A stretch of 30,121 nt of DNA from Leptolyngbyaceae cyanobacterium M65_K2018_010 (GCA_015295885.1 DVEE01000002.1:1-30121), one strand, 5' to 3'. Positions 7,065 through 16,270 are shown, counted from the first letter of the stretch. Notes: generated from the sequence alone by a model not told the origin. Translations and numbers: made by a program.

Positions 7065-9746
7065 GTGAACAGTTTTAATGCCAAAACTCATCTGACCATA
7101 GCTGGCCAAACCTACACTATCTACAGCCTGACCGAGGCGGCGAAAACCCTAGGTGACATTAGCCGGTTGCCCTTTAGCCTCAAGGTGTTGTTGGAAAACC
7201 TCCTACGCCATGAGGATGGTCGGTCAGTCACGGTGGCGGATGTGCAGGCGATCGCCGATTGGCTTCAGAGCCGCACCTCCGCCCGAGAAATTGCCTATCG
7301 GCCGGCCCGGGTGTTGATGCAGGATTTTACCGGCGTGCCGGCGGTGGTGGATCTGGCTGCCATGCGCGATGCTATGGTCAGCCTGGGGGGGGATCCTAAT
7401 AAAATCAATCCCCTTTCCCCGGTGGACCTGGTCATTGACCATTCGGTGACCGTGGATGCCTTTGGTAGCAGCGGTGCCTTTGAGGAAAATGTGCAAAAAG
7501 AATTCCAACGCAACCACGAGCGCTACGCTTTTTTGCGCTGGGGTCAAAAGGCCTTCGACAATTTCCGCGTGGTGCCGCCGGGCACTGGCATTTGTCACCA
7601 GGTCAACCTAGAATATTTGGCCCAGGTCGTCTGGACCAAGGAAATGTCCGGAGAAGTGCTGGCCTACCCCGATACCCTGGTCGGCACGGACAGTCATACC
7701 ACGATGATTAATGGTCTGGCGGTACTGGGCTGGGGCGTCGGTGGGATCGAGGCCGAGGCGGCCATGCTGGGCCAACCGATTTCCATGCTGATTCCCGAGG
7801 TGGTGGGCTTTAAGCTGACCGGCCAGTTGCCCGAGGGCGCCACGGCCACTGACCTAGTGCTGATGGTGGTGCAAATGTTGCGCCAGAAAGGGGTGGTAGG
7901 TAAATTCGTAGAATTCTATGGCGATGGCCTGGATCACCTCACCCTGGCCGATCGCGCCACCATCGCCAACATGGCGCCGGAGTATGGGGCCACCTGCGGC
8001 TTCTTCCCCATTGACCAGGAAACCCTCAACTATCTGGCCTTTTCGGGCCGCGATCCAGACCGCATCGCCCTAGTGGAAGCCTATGCCAAGGCCCAGGGCC
8101 TGTGGCGCCAGGCCGGAGGACCAGATCCCCTGTTTACGGACAGCCTAGCCCTGGACCTCGGTACCGTTGAACCGTCCCTGGCTGGTCCCAAACGCCCCCA
8201 GGATCGGGTGCGCCTGGTGGACCTAGCCACTCAATTTAAGACCTCCGACTTCCCTAGCTTTAGCGGCAGGGACTACGGGGAAAAGCGATCTGTGCCCGTG
8301 GCTGGAACAGACTATGCCCTCACCGATGGGGATGTGGTGATCGCCGCCATCACCAGTTGTACCAATACCTCCAATCCCTCGGTGATGATTGGGGCTGGTC
8401 TGGTAGCCCGTAAGGCCCGGGAAAGGGGCCTCACCGTTAAACCTTGGGTTAAAACCTCCCTGGCACCGGGCAGTCAGGTGGTTTCCGATTATCTGGAAAA
8501 ATCGGGCCTGCAACAGGATTTAGATGGCCTTGGCTTTAACCTGGTGGGCTATGGTTGTACCACCTGCATCGGTAATTCTGGTCCTCTACCCACGGCGATC
8601 GCCGCGGCGATTGAGGACCATGATCTGGTCGTGGGGGCAGTGCTCTCCGGCAATCGCAATTTTGAAGGTCGGGTCAGTCCCCATACCAAAGCGAACTACC
8701 TGGCTTCCCCGCCCCTGGTGGTCGCCTACGCCATCGCGGGTAGCCTCGCCATTGATTTGAAAACCGATCCCATCGGCCAGGATGCTGCCGGGCGACCGGT
8801 CTATCTCAAGGATATTTGGCCCACCACTGCGGAAATTCAGGCCACCATGGCCCAGGCGCTCACCCCAGAGATGTTTCGTAGTCGCTACAGCAACGTCTTT
8901 ACGGGGCCTGAAAGTTGGCAGCGGATTGACACCGTGGAACGTCAGACCTATCCCTGGCAAGCCGCCAGCACCTACGTGCAAAACCCTCCCTACTTTACCG
9001 GCATGACCCCTAGCGTTCCGAGTCAGGCCTGGGGAGATATTCGGGGAGCCCGGCCGCTGGCCATTCTGGGCGATAGCATTACCACCGACCACATCTCCCC
9101 AGCTGGCGCCATCAAGGCCGATAGCCCGGCGGGGCATTATCTGCGGGAGCACCATGTGCCGGTGTCGGAGTTCAACTCCTATGGGTCCCGGCGGGGCAAC
9201 CATGAGGTGATGATGCGAGGAACCTTTGCCAATATTCGCCTCAAAAATGAGATGGTGCCGGGTTCCTCGGGAGGGGTCACCCGCTACCTGCCCTCTAGGG
9301 AAACCCTGTCGATTTACGAGGCGGCGATCCAATACCAACAGCACGGCATTCCCCTGCTGGTGATTGCGGGTAAGGAATACGGCACCGGCTCTTCCCGAGA
9401 TTGGGCCGCTAAGGGCACCCGGCTTTTAGGCGTCAAAGCGGTGATTGCCGAGAGCTTTGAGCGCATTCACCGATCCAATTTGGTGGGCATGGGGGTTTTG
9501 CCACTCCAGTTCCCCGCCGGCCTTCATCGCGGTCTACTGCGGTTAGAGGGGGATGAAACCTTTGATGTGCTAGGGCTCAACGGTGGCCTGCGGCCTGGCC
9601 TGGAGTTGACCTTGGTGGTGCACCGCAGCCACGGGGACACCACCGCCGTGCCTCTACTCTGTCGCATTGATACCCTGGATGAGGTGGAGTATTTCCGCAA
9701 CGGCGGCATCCTACCCTACGTCCTGCGCCAGTTGCTGGCGGCGTGA
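7065..9746 (+). CDS. acnA: Aconitate hydratase, AcnA type
   Basis: An 893-residue aconitase converting citrate to isocitrate through cis-aconitate; it supplies isocitrate for 2-oxoglutarate and so for nitrogen assimilation. The length and domain order match the AcnA/IRP1 family (E. coli AcnA is about 890 residues): domains 1-3 first, then a linker and the swivelling domain 4. The [4Fe-4S] ligands are present: Cys432 in SCTNTSNP, and Cys498 and Cys501 in GCTTCIGNSG. The domain-4 active-site segment GTGSSRDWAAKGT is also present. The start is GTG at 7065 with GGAGA ten bases ahead. Its stop lies only seven bases from the convergent panB stop. Most cyanobacteria I know of use AcnB instead, so the type is unusual. 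Confidence 0.95.
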   Translation: MNSFNAKTHLTIAGQTYTIYSLTEAAKTLGDISRLPFSLKVLLENLLRHEDGRSVTVADVQAIADWLQSRTSAREIAYRPARVLMQDFTGVPAVVDLAAMRDAMVSLGGDPNKINPLSPVDLVIDHSVTVDAFGSSGAFEENVQKEFQRNHERYAFLRWGQKAFDNFRVVPPGTGICHQVNLEYLAQVVWTKEMSGEVLAYPDTLVGTDSHTTMINGLAVLGWGVGGIEAEAAMLGQPISMLIPEVVGFKLTGQLPEGATATDLVLMVVQMLRQKGVVGKFVEFYGDGLDHLTLADRATIANMAPEYGATCGFFPIDQETLNYLAFSGRDPDRIALVEAYAKAQGLWRQAGGPDPLFTDSLALDLGTVEPSLAGPKRPQDRVRLVDLATQFKTSDFPSFSGRDYGEKRSVPVAGTDYALTDGDVVIAAITSCTNTSNPSVMIGAGLVARKARERGLTVKPWVKTSLAPGSQVVSDYLEKSGLQQDLDGLGFNLVGYGCTTCIGNSGPLPTAIAAAIEDHDLVVGAVLSGNRNFEGRVSPHTKANYLASPPLVVAYAIAGSLAIDLKTDPIGQDAAGRPVYLKDIWPTTAEIQATMAQALTPEMFRSRYSNVFTGPESWQRIDTVERQTYPWQAASTYVQNPPYFTGMTPSVPSQAWGDIRGARPLAILGDSITTDHISPAGAIKADSPAGHYLREHHVPVSEFNSYGSRRGNHEVMMRGTFANIRLKNEMVPGSSGGVTRYLPSRETLSIYEAAIQYQQHGIPLLVIAGKEYGTGSSRDWAAKGTRLLGVKAVIAESFERIHRSNLVGMGVLPLQFPAGLHRGLLRLEGDETFDVLGLNGGLRPGLELTLVVHRSHGDTTAVPLLCRIDTLDEVEYFRNGGILPYVLRQLLAA

Positions 9747-9753
9747 TGACGAG

Positions 9754-10542
9754 TTAATTGGGAAACTGGCCCGCTCGCACCTCCCCACAAAATTGCTGGG
9801 CCGCCGCGATCGCCTGCTGCCTTAACTGGGCATAAACCTTGGCAAAGGGCGGCTGCCAGACGGATAGCCCCAACACGTCGGCGGTGACCAACACCTGGCC
9901 ATCGCAGTGAATCCCGGCACCAATGCCAATGGTCGGAATTTTTAGGGCCTTGGTAATGGTGCCAGCCAACTCCGCCGGGATATGCTCCAGCACAATGGCA
10001 AAGGCCCCGGCCTGCTCTAGGGCCTGGGCCTCAGTGAGAATCCGATCCGCCGCCGCCGCTGACTGCCCCTGCTGGCGGAATCCTCCCAACTGGTTAACGG
10101 ATTGGGGGGTGAGACCGACATGGCCCATGACGGGAATTCCCCACTGCACCAGATCCTGGACCCGTTCAACCACGGCTCCATGGCCACCCTCCAGTTTTAC
10201 GGCCTGGGCACCGGTTTCTTTCAGCACCCGACCGGCGGCGTGAATCGCCTCAACCCGGCTGGGTTGATAACTTAAAAAAGGCAGATCCACCACCAGCAAA
10301 GCCTTTTTGACCCCTCGCCGCACCGCCTTGGCGCAGATGAGCATCTCCTCTAGGCTCAGGGGCAGGGTGGTGTCGTAACCCAGGGCCACCATGGCTAGGG
10401 AGTCGCCCACCAAGACAATGTCTGCTCCCGCCTGATCGACAATCTGGCCTGAGATCACATCCCAAGCGGTCAGTACGGCCAGCGGCTGCACCGGCTTGCC
10501 GGTCTGCTTCCACTGGGCAATCCGATCAACGGTAACGACCAT
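9754..10542 (-). CDS. panB: 3-methyl-2-oxobutanoate hydroxymethyltransferase
   Basis: PanB adds a hydroxymethyl group from methylene-tetrahydrofolate to 2-oxoisovalerate, the first committed step of pantothenate synthesis. The 262-residue protein has the normal length and (beta/alpha)8 landmarks: VGDSLAMVALGYDTTLPL with its metal-binding Asp, the KLEGG strand, the catalytic Glu in LEHIPAEL, and the GIGAG loop. ATG 10542 is preceded by a CCTCCTGGA-type region with weak ribosome-site character. The next enzyme, PanC (fused to Cmk), lies at the right end of the window, so the pathway genes are near each other but not in one operon. Confidence 0.96.
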   Translation of the reverse strand: MVVTVDRIAQWKQTGKPVQPLAVLTAWDVISGQIVDQAGADIVLVGDSLAMVALGYDTTLPLSLEEMLICAKAVRRGVKKALLVVDLPFLSYQPSRVEAIHAAGRVLKETGAQAVKLEGGHGAVVERVQDLVQWGIPVMGHVGLTPQSVNQLGGFRQQGQSAAAADRILTEAQALEQAGAFAIVLEHIPAELAGTITKALKIPTIGIGAGIHCDGQVLVTADVLGLSVWQPPFAKVYAQLRQQAIAAAQQFCGEVRAGQFPN

Positions 10543-10599
10543 GGCCTTGCTTCCAGGAGGTACGGTTGTCAGAATAGCAAACTGACCTACCCGGCAGAT

Positions 10600-10628
10600 T
10601 TACCAGTTCCTCAGAAAGTGCCTATGAT
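10600..10628 (+). promoter_or_regulatory. Possible promoter of the pentapeptide-repeat gene
   Basis: TTACCA (10600-10605) and TATGAT (10623-10628) are separated by exactly 17 bases, in the region between divergent panB and the pentapeptide gene. The match is moderate; transcription would begin about 90 bases before the ATG. Confidence 0.45.
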
Positions 10629-10723
10629 GAAGGTGCCTTTAACCCAGTCAACCTCTATCCGATGGGGTTTCCTGGGGGCCAGGGGCCCGATGGTTTGAGT
10701 CCAGTTTCCTGCCCGATCGATCT

Positions 10724-12070
10724 ATGACCTTTTCCCCCCCTCCCCACCCTCAGCCCGATGGGGCCAATGGGTTTAACCAGTCTGAACCGACTTCGGCGTT
10801 TGCCCCAGCCAGGGAAGTGACCGATTGGCCGGACCCCGCCCCCCTCCCCCCGGATGGCCCCCAGCCTCTCACCCCAGGCCCGGCCGCCGGTCTATCGGGC
10901 CTAGGGGGGCTGCGGCTGGCCGAGGAGGGGGGGCACCCGACTAGCCCCAGCCCCTACGCCCCGGCCGATACTACCGTGGCCCCGGCTAGCGCCATCACCC
11001 TGGTGGCGGTAGCGGTGATTTTCCTGGGCTTGATTGTGGACAGTGTCTGGTTGATCCTGGCCGGATCGCTGGTGGCCACTGTGGTTTCCCTGCGGCTAAT
11101 GTGGCCCTTCTTTCAAGAGGTGTTGGCGGAACTGTCTCCCCGCCAGCAAGCCCTGGCGATTGCCATCCCTAGCATTCTGATCGGCATTTTGGGGCTGATG
11201 CAAATTACCGGCCTGACCCAGGCTATTTTGGCCTGGGGACTGACCCTGCCCTGGGAGGTGCTCGGTGCCCTGGGGGATTTCCTAGGAGCGCTGGGGCAGA
11301 TTTTCATCGCCTTTTTGGCGCTATTTGTGGCCTGGCGACAGTACGTGATTTCTCGGGATTTGACCCTGCAACAAAACCTGATTACCCAGCAGCAAACCAT
11401 TGATGCCTATTTCCAGGGCATTTCGGAACTGGTGCTGGATGAAGAGGGCCTGCTAGAAGACTGGCCCCAGGAGCGCATTATTGCCGAGGCCCGCACCGCC
11501 GCCATTCTCAGCAGCGTCGATGCCAACGGCAAGGCCAAGGTGATTCGGTTCCTGTCGCGATCGCGGTTACTCACTCCCCTGCGGCGAGATAACCGCCTGG
11601 GGCGGGCCATTTTAGATGGCCGAGGCGGCTACGAAGAAGATTGGCCCCACGGCACCCGGGTCATTGACCTGGGCGCTATGCTAGCGGTTGCCAACTTGGC
11701 CGGGACCGATCTGCGCTGGGCCGACCTCAGTGAAGCCAACTTGATTCGGGCCAATCTCAAGAACTGCGACCTGGTGAAGGCCAACTTCACCCGCACTATC
11801 CTCTACGAAGCCAACCTGGCCGGGGCCGACCTGATGGGCGTGCGGCTCTTTTTTGGCGACGCCAAAACCGCCTCCCCCCGAACGCGCAACGGTATTCCGG
11901 ATTATGCCACTGGGGCCCATACCGGGGCTGTGATCGAGGGAGCCAACCTGACGGGGGTACAACGCCTATCGGAGGATCAACGCTGGTACTGCTGCGCCTG
12001 GGGTGGATCAGCCACCCGGGCTACGGTTCCAGGTGGCTGTGGGGATATTCCCAATCTGCTCGGGCGTTAA
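10724..12070 (+). CDS. Membrane-anchored pentapeptide-repeat protein
   Basis: A 448-residue protein in four parts. Residues 1-85 are a proline-rich, low-complexity N-terminus, probably disordered. Residues 90-205 hold about four hydrophobic segments (ITLVAVAVIFLGLIV; LILAGSLVATVV; AIAIPSILIGILGLM; IFIAFLALFVAW). Residues 206-320 are soluble and helical, with an acidic patch. Residues 321-372 form pentapeptide repeats of the A(N/D)LxxA type (AVANLAGTDLRWADLSEANL), expected to fold as a right-handed quadrilateral helix. A last isolated ANLTG repeat falls near residue 407. Such proteins are abundant in cyanobacteria and mostly of unknown function. It is divergent from panB and convergent with purN. 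Confidence 0.85.
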   Translation: MTFSPPPHPQPDGANGFNQSEPTSAFAPAREVTDWPDPAPLPPDGPQPLTPGPAAGLSGLGGLRLAEEGGHPTSPSPYAPADTTVAPASAITLVAVAVIFLGLIVDSVWLILAGSLVATVVSLRLMWPFFQEVLAELSPRQQALAIAIPSILIGILGLMQITGLTQAILAWGLTLPWEVLGALGDFLGALGQIFIAFLALFVAWRQYVISRDLTLQQNLITQQQTIDAYFQGISELVLDEEGLLEDWPQERIIAEARTAAILSSVDANGKAKVIRFLSRSRLLTPLRRDNRLGRAILDGRGGYEEDWPHGTRVIDLGAMLAVANLAGTDLRWADLSEANLIRANLKNCDLVKANFTRTILYEANLAGADLMGVRLFFGDAKTASPRTRNGIPDYATGAHTGAVIEGANLTGVQRLSEDQRWYCCAWGGSATRATVPGGCGDIPNLLGR

Positions 12071-12179
12071 GGCCAGCCCACCGAGGGCGGTTGGTGCATC
12101 CCGGGGCCGGTGCTCCGCCTAACCCCGGGGGCGAGGCCCAGGGTTAAGCCGGGGTCAGGCGCGTCTACCGATTCAACAC

Positions 12180-12821
12180 CTAGGTGGAACTATGGCTGGC
12201 CGCTAGGGCGATCGCCGCCGGGTAAATGCGGTGTTCCTGGGCCTGGATGCGGGCCTGGAGGGTGTCGGGGGTATCTTCCGGTAGCACGGGCACCACCGCC
12301 TGGATGAGGATGGGACCACTGTCCACCTGGAGTTCTACCTGGTGCACCGTGCAGCCCGATAGTTTTACCCCCGCGGCCAGGGCCTGCTCTACGGCATGAA
12401 TACCAGGAAAACTGGGCAACAAGCTGGGATGAATATTCAACACCTGTCCCGGGAAAGCCTCGATCAGCACCTGAGTGACACGACGCATCCAGCCTGCCAT
12501 AATCACCCAGTCGGCCCCGTGGGCTTGAATGGTCTGGATAATGTCCTGGTCTAGGGACTCGCGACTGGGGTAATGACGATGGTTGAGCAGCACCTTGGGA
12601 AGGCCCAGGCGATCGGCCCGCTCCGCTACCGCCGCCTGGGGATTGTTGTAAATGACCACTTGAATTTGGGCATGTAACTCTCCTCGTTGAATTGAGGCCG
12701 CGATCGCCTCCAGATTACTGCCCCGGCCAGAGGCCAAGACCCCTAACTTGAGGGGATGCTCAAACCTAGGCCAGGGGTCGGGTAGGGCGGGAGAAATCAG
12801 CACCGACTGGGGATCAAGCAT
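12180..12821 (-). CDS. purN: Phosphoribosylglycinamide formyltransferase
   Basis: PurN transfers a formyl group from 10-formyltetrahydrofolate to GAR, the third step of de novo purine synthesis. The 213-residue protein has the phosphate-binding loop GVLASGRGSNLEAI (residues 27-40), the catalytic segment NIHPSLLPSFPG (Asn and His), and the catalytic Asp in QVDSGPI. An N-terminal extension of about 25 residues precedes the first beta strand; extensions of this sort occur in cyanobacterial PurN, and the exact start is therefore a little uncertain. It is convergent with the pentapeptide gene and divergent from ftsX. Confidence 0.95.
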   Translation of the reverse strand: MLDPQSVLISPALPDPWPRFEHPLKLGVLASGRGSNLEAIAASIQRGELHAQIQVVIYNNPQAAVAERADRLGLPKVLLNHRHYPSRESLDQDIIQTIQAHGADWVIMAGWMRRVTQVLIEAFPGQVLNIHPSLLPSFPGIHAVEQALAAGVKLSGCTVHQVELQVDSGPILIQAVVPVLPEDTPDTLQARIQAQEHRIYPAAIALAASHSST

Positions 12822-12919
12822 GGGATCTGAGTTTTGGCTCCTCTAAAGAAATTTAGCTACGGCCATATCCTACCTGGGGATAGCGCTAGGGGATGAGGTT
12901 GACAGGGGCCAACTCTCCC

Positions 12920-12949
12920 TTGACAAGGTTCAGAAAAGCCCGCTAGCTT
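12920..12949 (+). promoter_or_regulatory. Possible ftsX promoter
   Basis: A perfect TTGACA (12920-12925) is followed after 18 bases by a weak -10 (TAGCTT, 12944-12949). A second TTGACA lies exactly 21 bases upstream (12899-12904). The -10 is poor, so this is tentative. Confidence 0.35.
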
Positions 12950-13027
12950 GTACCATGCTCTAATTAGTGTGGGGTCTGAGGCCTGAACCACTAGATATCG
13001 CGACCTAGGCCCCTGGCAGAGGAGACT

Positions 13028-13930
13028 ATGCTGAAGTTCTTGACCAAGTTCGATTATCTGCTGCGGGAAACCTTGCTAGGTCTACGGCGGGGGGGCTGGA
13101 TGAACTGGGCCGCCATTAGCACCATTACCGTGCTGTTGTTTTTGTTCGGTATCAGCCTGCAATCGACCTGGCAGTTGGAGCGCCTGCTAAACCAGTTTGG
13201 GAGTCAGCTTGAGGTTTCTGCCTATCTGCAGACGGGTTTCCAAGCCCAGGATCTGAAATCTGCGGTAGAAGCCATCCCCAACGTGGTTGGGGTGACTCCT
13301 GTGACTAAGGAGGAAGCCTGGGCCAACCTGGTCAAGGATCTGGGCGTTTCAGATATTGAGGGCGCCACCGCCCAGCTCAAGGGGAACCCCCTGGTTGATG
13401 AACTCAAGGTCAAGGCTAAGGATTCGGAGGCGGTACCAGCCATCGCCGATCAACTCAAGCAGATGGAGGGGGTCGATGAGGTCCGCTACATTGACGAGGC
13501 GGTTACCCGCCTGGCCCAGCTCAATCAAGGGCTGCAGTGGGCCAGCGCCTTTGTGATTGCTATCCTGACCCTGACCGCTACGGCGGTGATTACCACCACC
13601 ATTCGGTTAATTGTGTTAGCCCGGCGCCGGGAGATTGAAGTCATGCAGTTGGTGGGCGCCACCCGGGTATGGATTTATCTGCCCTTCATTCTGCAGGGAG
13701 CGGCCTTTGGCATTGCTGGAGCCGTCGTAGCCTGGGCTTTAATGTTCGGAGTGCAACAGTTCCTGACCGAAATTGCCGCTCAGCAGGCTGATTTTATCCA
13801 GTTTTTAGCCCAAGGACTGAGCCTCACCCCGCAACAGTTGATCCTGCTGCCCACCGCCCTGATTGGCCTGGGTACCCTGGTAGGGTTGATGGGCAGTTTG
13901 TTGGCTGTACGCAAGTTTTCCCTGCGTTAG
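13028..13930 (+). CDS. ftsX: Cell division protein FtsX
   Basis: A 300-residue FtsX, the membrane subunit of the FtsEX complex, which activates cell-wall hydrolases at the division site. Membrane segments lie at about 27-45, 171-198, 216-240 and 273-293. A large extracytoplasmic domain sits between the first two (46-170), and the typical cytoplasmic loop RRREIEVMQLVGAT follows TM2. This is the FtsX topology with the expected length. AGGAG lies three bases before the ATG. The ATPase partner gene ftsE is not adjacent; the neighbours are purN (divergent) and a 605-bp gene-free stretch. Confidence 0.93.
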   Translation: MLKFLTKFDYLLRETLLGLRRGGWMNWAAISTITVLLFLFGISLQSTWQLERLLNQFGSQLEVSAYLQTGFQAQDLKSAVEAIPNVVGVTPVTKEEAWANLVKDLGVSDIEGATAQLKGNPLVDELKVKAKDSEAVPAIADQLKQMEGVDEVRYIDEAVTRLAQLNQGLQWASAFVIAILTLTATAVITTTIRLIVLARRREIEVMQLVGATRVWIYLPFILQGAAFGIAGAVVAWALMFGVQQFLTEIAAQQADFIQFLAQGLSLTPQQLILLPTALIGLGTLVGLMGSLLAVRKFSLR

Positions 13931-14535
13931 GGGCTTCCCCCTAGGCCGCCGGACAACCCTGCCAGATCTAGGTCAGTTCAGGAACTGGGCGGGTAGCGAC
14001 TCAAAGCCGGACAAATCTCCTGGGAAGACGCCAGGGGTCAGGGGTTCAGAATTCCTGATGCTCAATGCTGTCCCGGCTTACGTTGATACCCATCTGGGCG
14101 ACTAATTGTTTCTTGACAAATAAAATATTCTTGAAGTTTCGCTCCGTTCACCGGCTATCGCCTTTACTATCAAGCTAGTTAAGCCCACGCAGTGACTGAG
14201 ATTACTAAAAGATCTGCAATCTTCTGGCCTTTGATTCGCTGAATAGCCTGACGGTTCGTTTCAGGGTCTGGCTCTAAATCCCTTTAGCCAAGTCACCCTT
14301 GCCGCCTTTTACTCCCGCGAAGCCGCTATTTCTGTGGGGAAAGAGGCCAGTATTCATCCCCTCCTAAGTGTTCTCAGCGACCCTTAGCCTAGCCTGCAAT
14401 AGGAGGTTTGAGGTTGGGCTAGAGCCTGTTTCTTACTGCAAATTTAAGCCCCAGGCTGAGGCGCAACTTGCCTAAGTTTGTCCTTGTGTTGCTCTCTGTT
14501 GAACGGTCGATCTGCCCCTTGAGGATACCCACCCC
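13931..14535. other. 605-bp gene-free stretch between ftsX and pntA
   Basis: No open frame of more than about 20 codons looks genuine. The region is AT-richer than its surroundings between about 14095 and 14240. It holds a perfect palindrome (13974-13987), a small hairpin around TCAGGGGTTCAGAATTCCTG (from about 14039), and a TTGACA at 14113-14118 without a good -10. A long pntA leader or a small RNA is possible; I see no tRNA-like fold. Confidence 0.5.
13974..13987. repeat. Perfect palindrome CAGTTCAGGAACTG
   Basis: Six-base arms flank a two-base centre, 44 bases downstream of the ftsX stop. The centre is too short for a good hairpin, so a dimeric protein site is as likely as a terminator. 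Confidence 0.4.
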
Positions 14536-16146
14536 ATGACTTTAACGGTTTCTCCCACTGTTGCCACCGATTTAGCCCCAGAGGCAGCGTCCCGGGCCCT
14601 AAAGGTGGGCATCCCGAAGGAAATTTTTGCTGGAGAAAGGCGGGTGGCTGCCACTCCCGATACGGCTAAAAAGCTGCAAAAACTAGGGTTTGAGATCTTC
14701 CTAGAGACCCAGGCGGGGGCTGCCGCCAGCTTCAGCGATCGCGCCTACGAACAGGTGGGCTGCCACATTCTGCCGGATGCACCCAGCCTCTGGCAGACCG
14801 TCGACATTGTGTTGAAGGTGCGTCCACCCCAGTGGTACGCCGAATTCGAGGCCCACGAGGCGGATTGGCTACAGCCGGACAGTACCCTGGTGAGCTTTAT
14901 CTGGCCGACCCAAAATGGGGAATTGATGGAGCGCCTAGCCCAGCGGGGCAGCACGGTCCTAGCCATGGATGCGGTGCCACGGATTAGTCGGGCTCAAAAG
15001 CTCGATGCCCTGAGTTCCATGGCCAATATTGCTGGCTATCGGGCGGTCATTGAGGCGGCCAACCAGTTCGGCCGTTGCTTTACCGGGCAAATCACCGCGG
15101 CTGGCAAGACCCCCCCAGCCAAAATCTTAATCATTGGGGCTGGAGTGGCCGGGTTGGCCGCCATCGGCGCGGCTAGAGGCTTGGGTGCGATCGTCAAAGC
15201 CTTTGACACTCGTCCGGCGGTGAAGGAGCAGGTGCAAAGCATGGGAGCTGAGTTCCTGGAGTTGCATTTCCAAGAAGATGGCACCGGCACCGGCGGCTAC
15301 GCCAAGGTGATGAGCCAGGCCTTTATCGCCGCTGAGATGGCGCTCTTTGCCCAGCAAGCCCAGGAGGTGGACATCATCATTACCACCGCGCTGATCCCCG
15401 GTAAGCCAGCCCCCCTGCTGATTACCCGGGATATGGTCGAGACTATGAAACCGGGTTCCGTGGTGGTGGATTTAGCCGCCGAACAGGGGGGTAACTGTGA
15501 AGTGACCCAGCCCGGAGAAATCATTACTCACCAGGGGGTGACCATCATTGGCCTGACCGATCTACCCAGCCGCATGGCGGCCCAGGCGAGCCAACTCTAC
15601 GGCAACAACCTCTACCATCTCCTGAGCGACCTGGGGGGATCCCAGCACTTTGAGGTCAACCTGGAGGATGAGGTGATCCGGGGTACGACGGTGATCTACC
15701 AGGGCCAAATTCTTGGACCGCCACCCCAGTCCGAGGCAACTGCCCCCGCGGCGACGGAGACCGTAACGCCCCCCACGGCCCCTGCCCCTGCTCACTCCCG
15801 GGGGCTAGGCGGGCGGGTACTGGGGCTGCTCACCCTGGCCTTGATTTTTGTCGCCCTGGGGCTCTGGGCACCGGAATCCTTCCTCACCCACTTTACGGTG
15901 TTTGTCTTGGCTAGTTTTTTGGGCTGGAAGGTGATTTGGGACGTTACCCCGGCCCTCCACACCCCCCTGATGAGCGTCACCAATGCCATTAGCGGCATCA
16001 TCATCATCGGCGGTATGTTACAGATTTCCGGCGATCTCACCGCCCCGACCACCATGCTGGGGGCCCTGGCTCTTTTCCTAGGCACCGTCAACATTGCTGG
16101 TGGCTTTATGGTGTCCCAGCGCATGCTGAACATGTTCCATCGCTAG
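14536..16146 (+). CDS. pntA: NAD(P) transhydrogenase subunit alpha
   Basis: With PntB this forms the proton-translocating transhydrogenase that exchanges hydride between NADH and NADP+. The 536-residue protein contains the NAD(H)-binding domain I (about 20-390), with the Rossmann segment KILIIGAGVAGLAAIGAARG and FDTRPAVKEQVQSMGAEF. A Pro/Ala-rich linker (about 395-425) leads to membrane helices at the C-terminus (GLLTLALIFVALGLW onward, about four). Domain I and these helices are fused in one chain, as in E. coli and Synechocystis, not split into two genes as in some bacteria. pntB follows after 167 bp. Confidence 0.96.
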   Translation: MTLTVSPTVATDLAPEAASRALKVGIPKEIFAGERRVAATPDTAKKLQKLGFEIFLETQAGAAASFSDRAYEQVGCHILPDAPSLWQTVDIVLKVRPPQWYAEFEAHEADWLQPDSTLVSFIWPTQNGELMERLAQRGSTVLAMDAVPRISRAQKLDALSSMANIAGYRAVIEAANQFGRCFTGQITAAGKTPPAKILIIGAGVAGLAAIGAARGLGAIVKAFDTRPAVKEQVQSMGAEFLELHFQEDGTGTGGYAKVMSQAFIAAEMALFAQQAQEVDIIITTALIPGKPAPLLITRDMVETMKPGSVVVDLAAEQGGNCEVTQPGEIITHQGVTIIGLTDLPSRMAAQASQLYGNNLYHLLSDLGGSQHFEVNLEDEVIRGTTVIYQGQILGPPPQSEATAPAATETVTPPTAPAPAHSRGLGGRVLGLLTLALIFVALGLWAPESFLTHFTVFVLASFLGWKVIWDVTPALHTPLMSVTNAISGIIIIGGMLQISGDLTAPTTMLGALALFLGTVNIAGGFMVSQRMLNMFHR

Positions 16147-16249
16147 GTCCCGGTACCCTGCGGCGGCCATAGGGCTACCCTGTGTGCGGCTGCAAAGCCT
16201 TGATAAAAGGGGATTCCCTTTCTGACTGCTACGCACGGGCAAAGCCCTA

Positions 16250-16270
16250 CCTCCTTCTGCCTTCTGCCTT
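16250..16270. repeat. Polypyrimidine dispersed repeat, copy 3
   Basis: CCTCCTTCTGCCTTCTGCCTT is the complement-type relative of the purine-rich arrays at 37-64 and 3993-4034. It lies in the gap between pntA and pntB and is preceded by a CTACGC...GGGCAAAGCCC element. Confidence 0.6.

Noticed and set aside
8586..9344. A 252-codon minus-strand frame inside acnA
   Set aside because: It is antisense to a full-length aconitase, is rich in odd residue combinations and has no recognisable domain; long antisense frames are common in GC-rich genes.
12120..12146. A bidirectional terminator between the pentapeptide gene and purN
   Set aside because: TAACCC/GGGTTA arms exist, but the stem is short, the loop long and no T-run follows on either side.
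14039..14062. A tRNA T-arm-like sequence (GGGGTTCAGAATTCC)
   Set aside because: No acceptor stem, anticodon arm or CCA-end context surrounds it.
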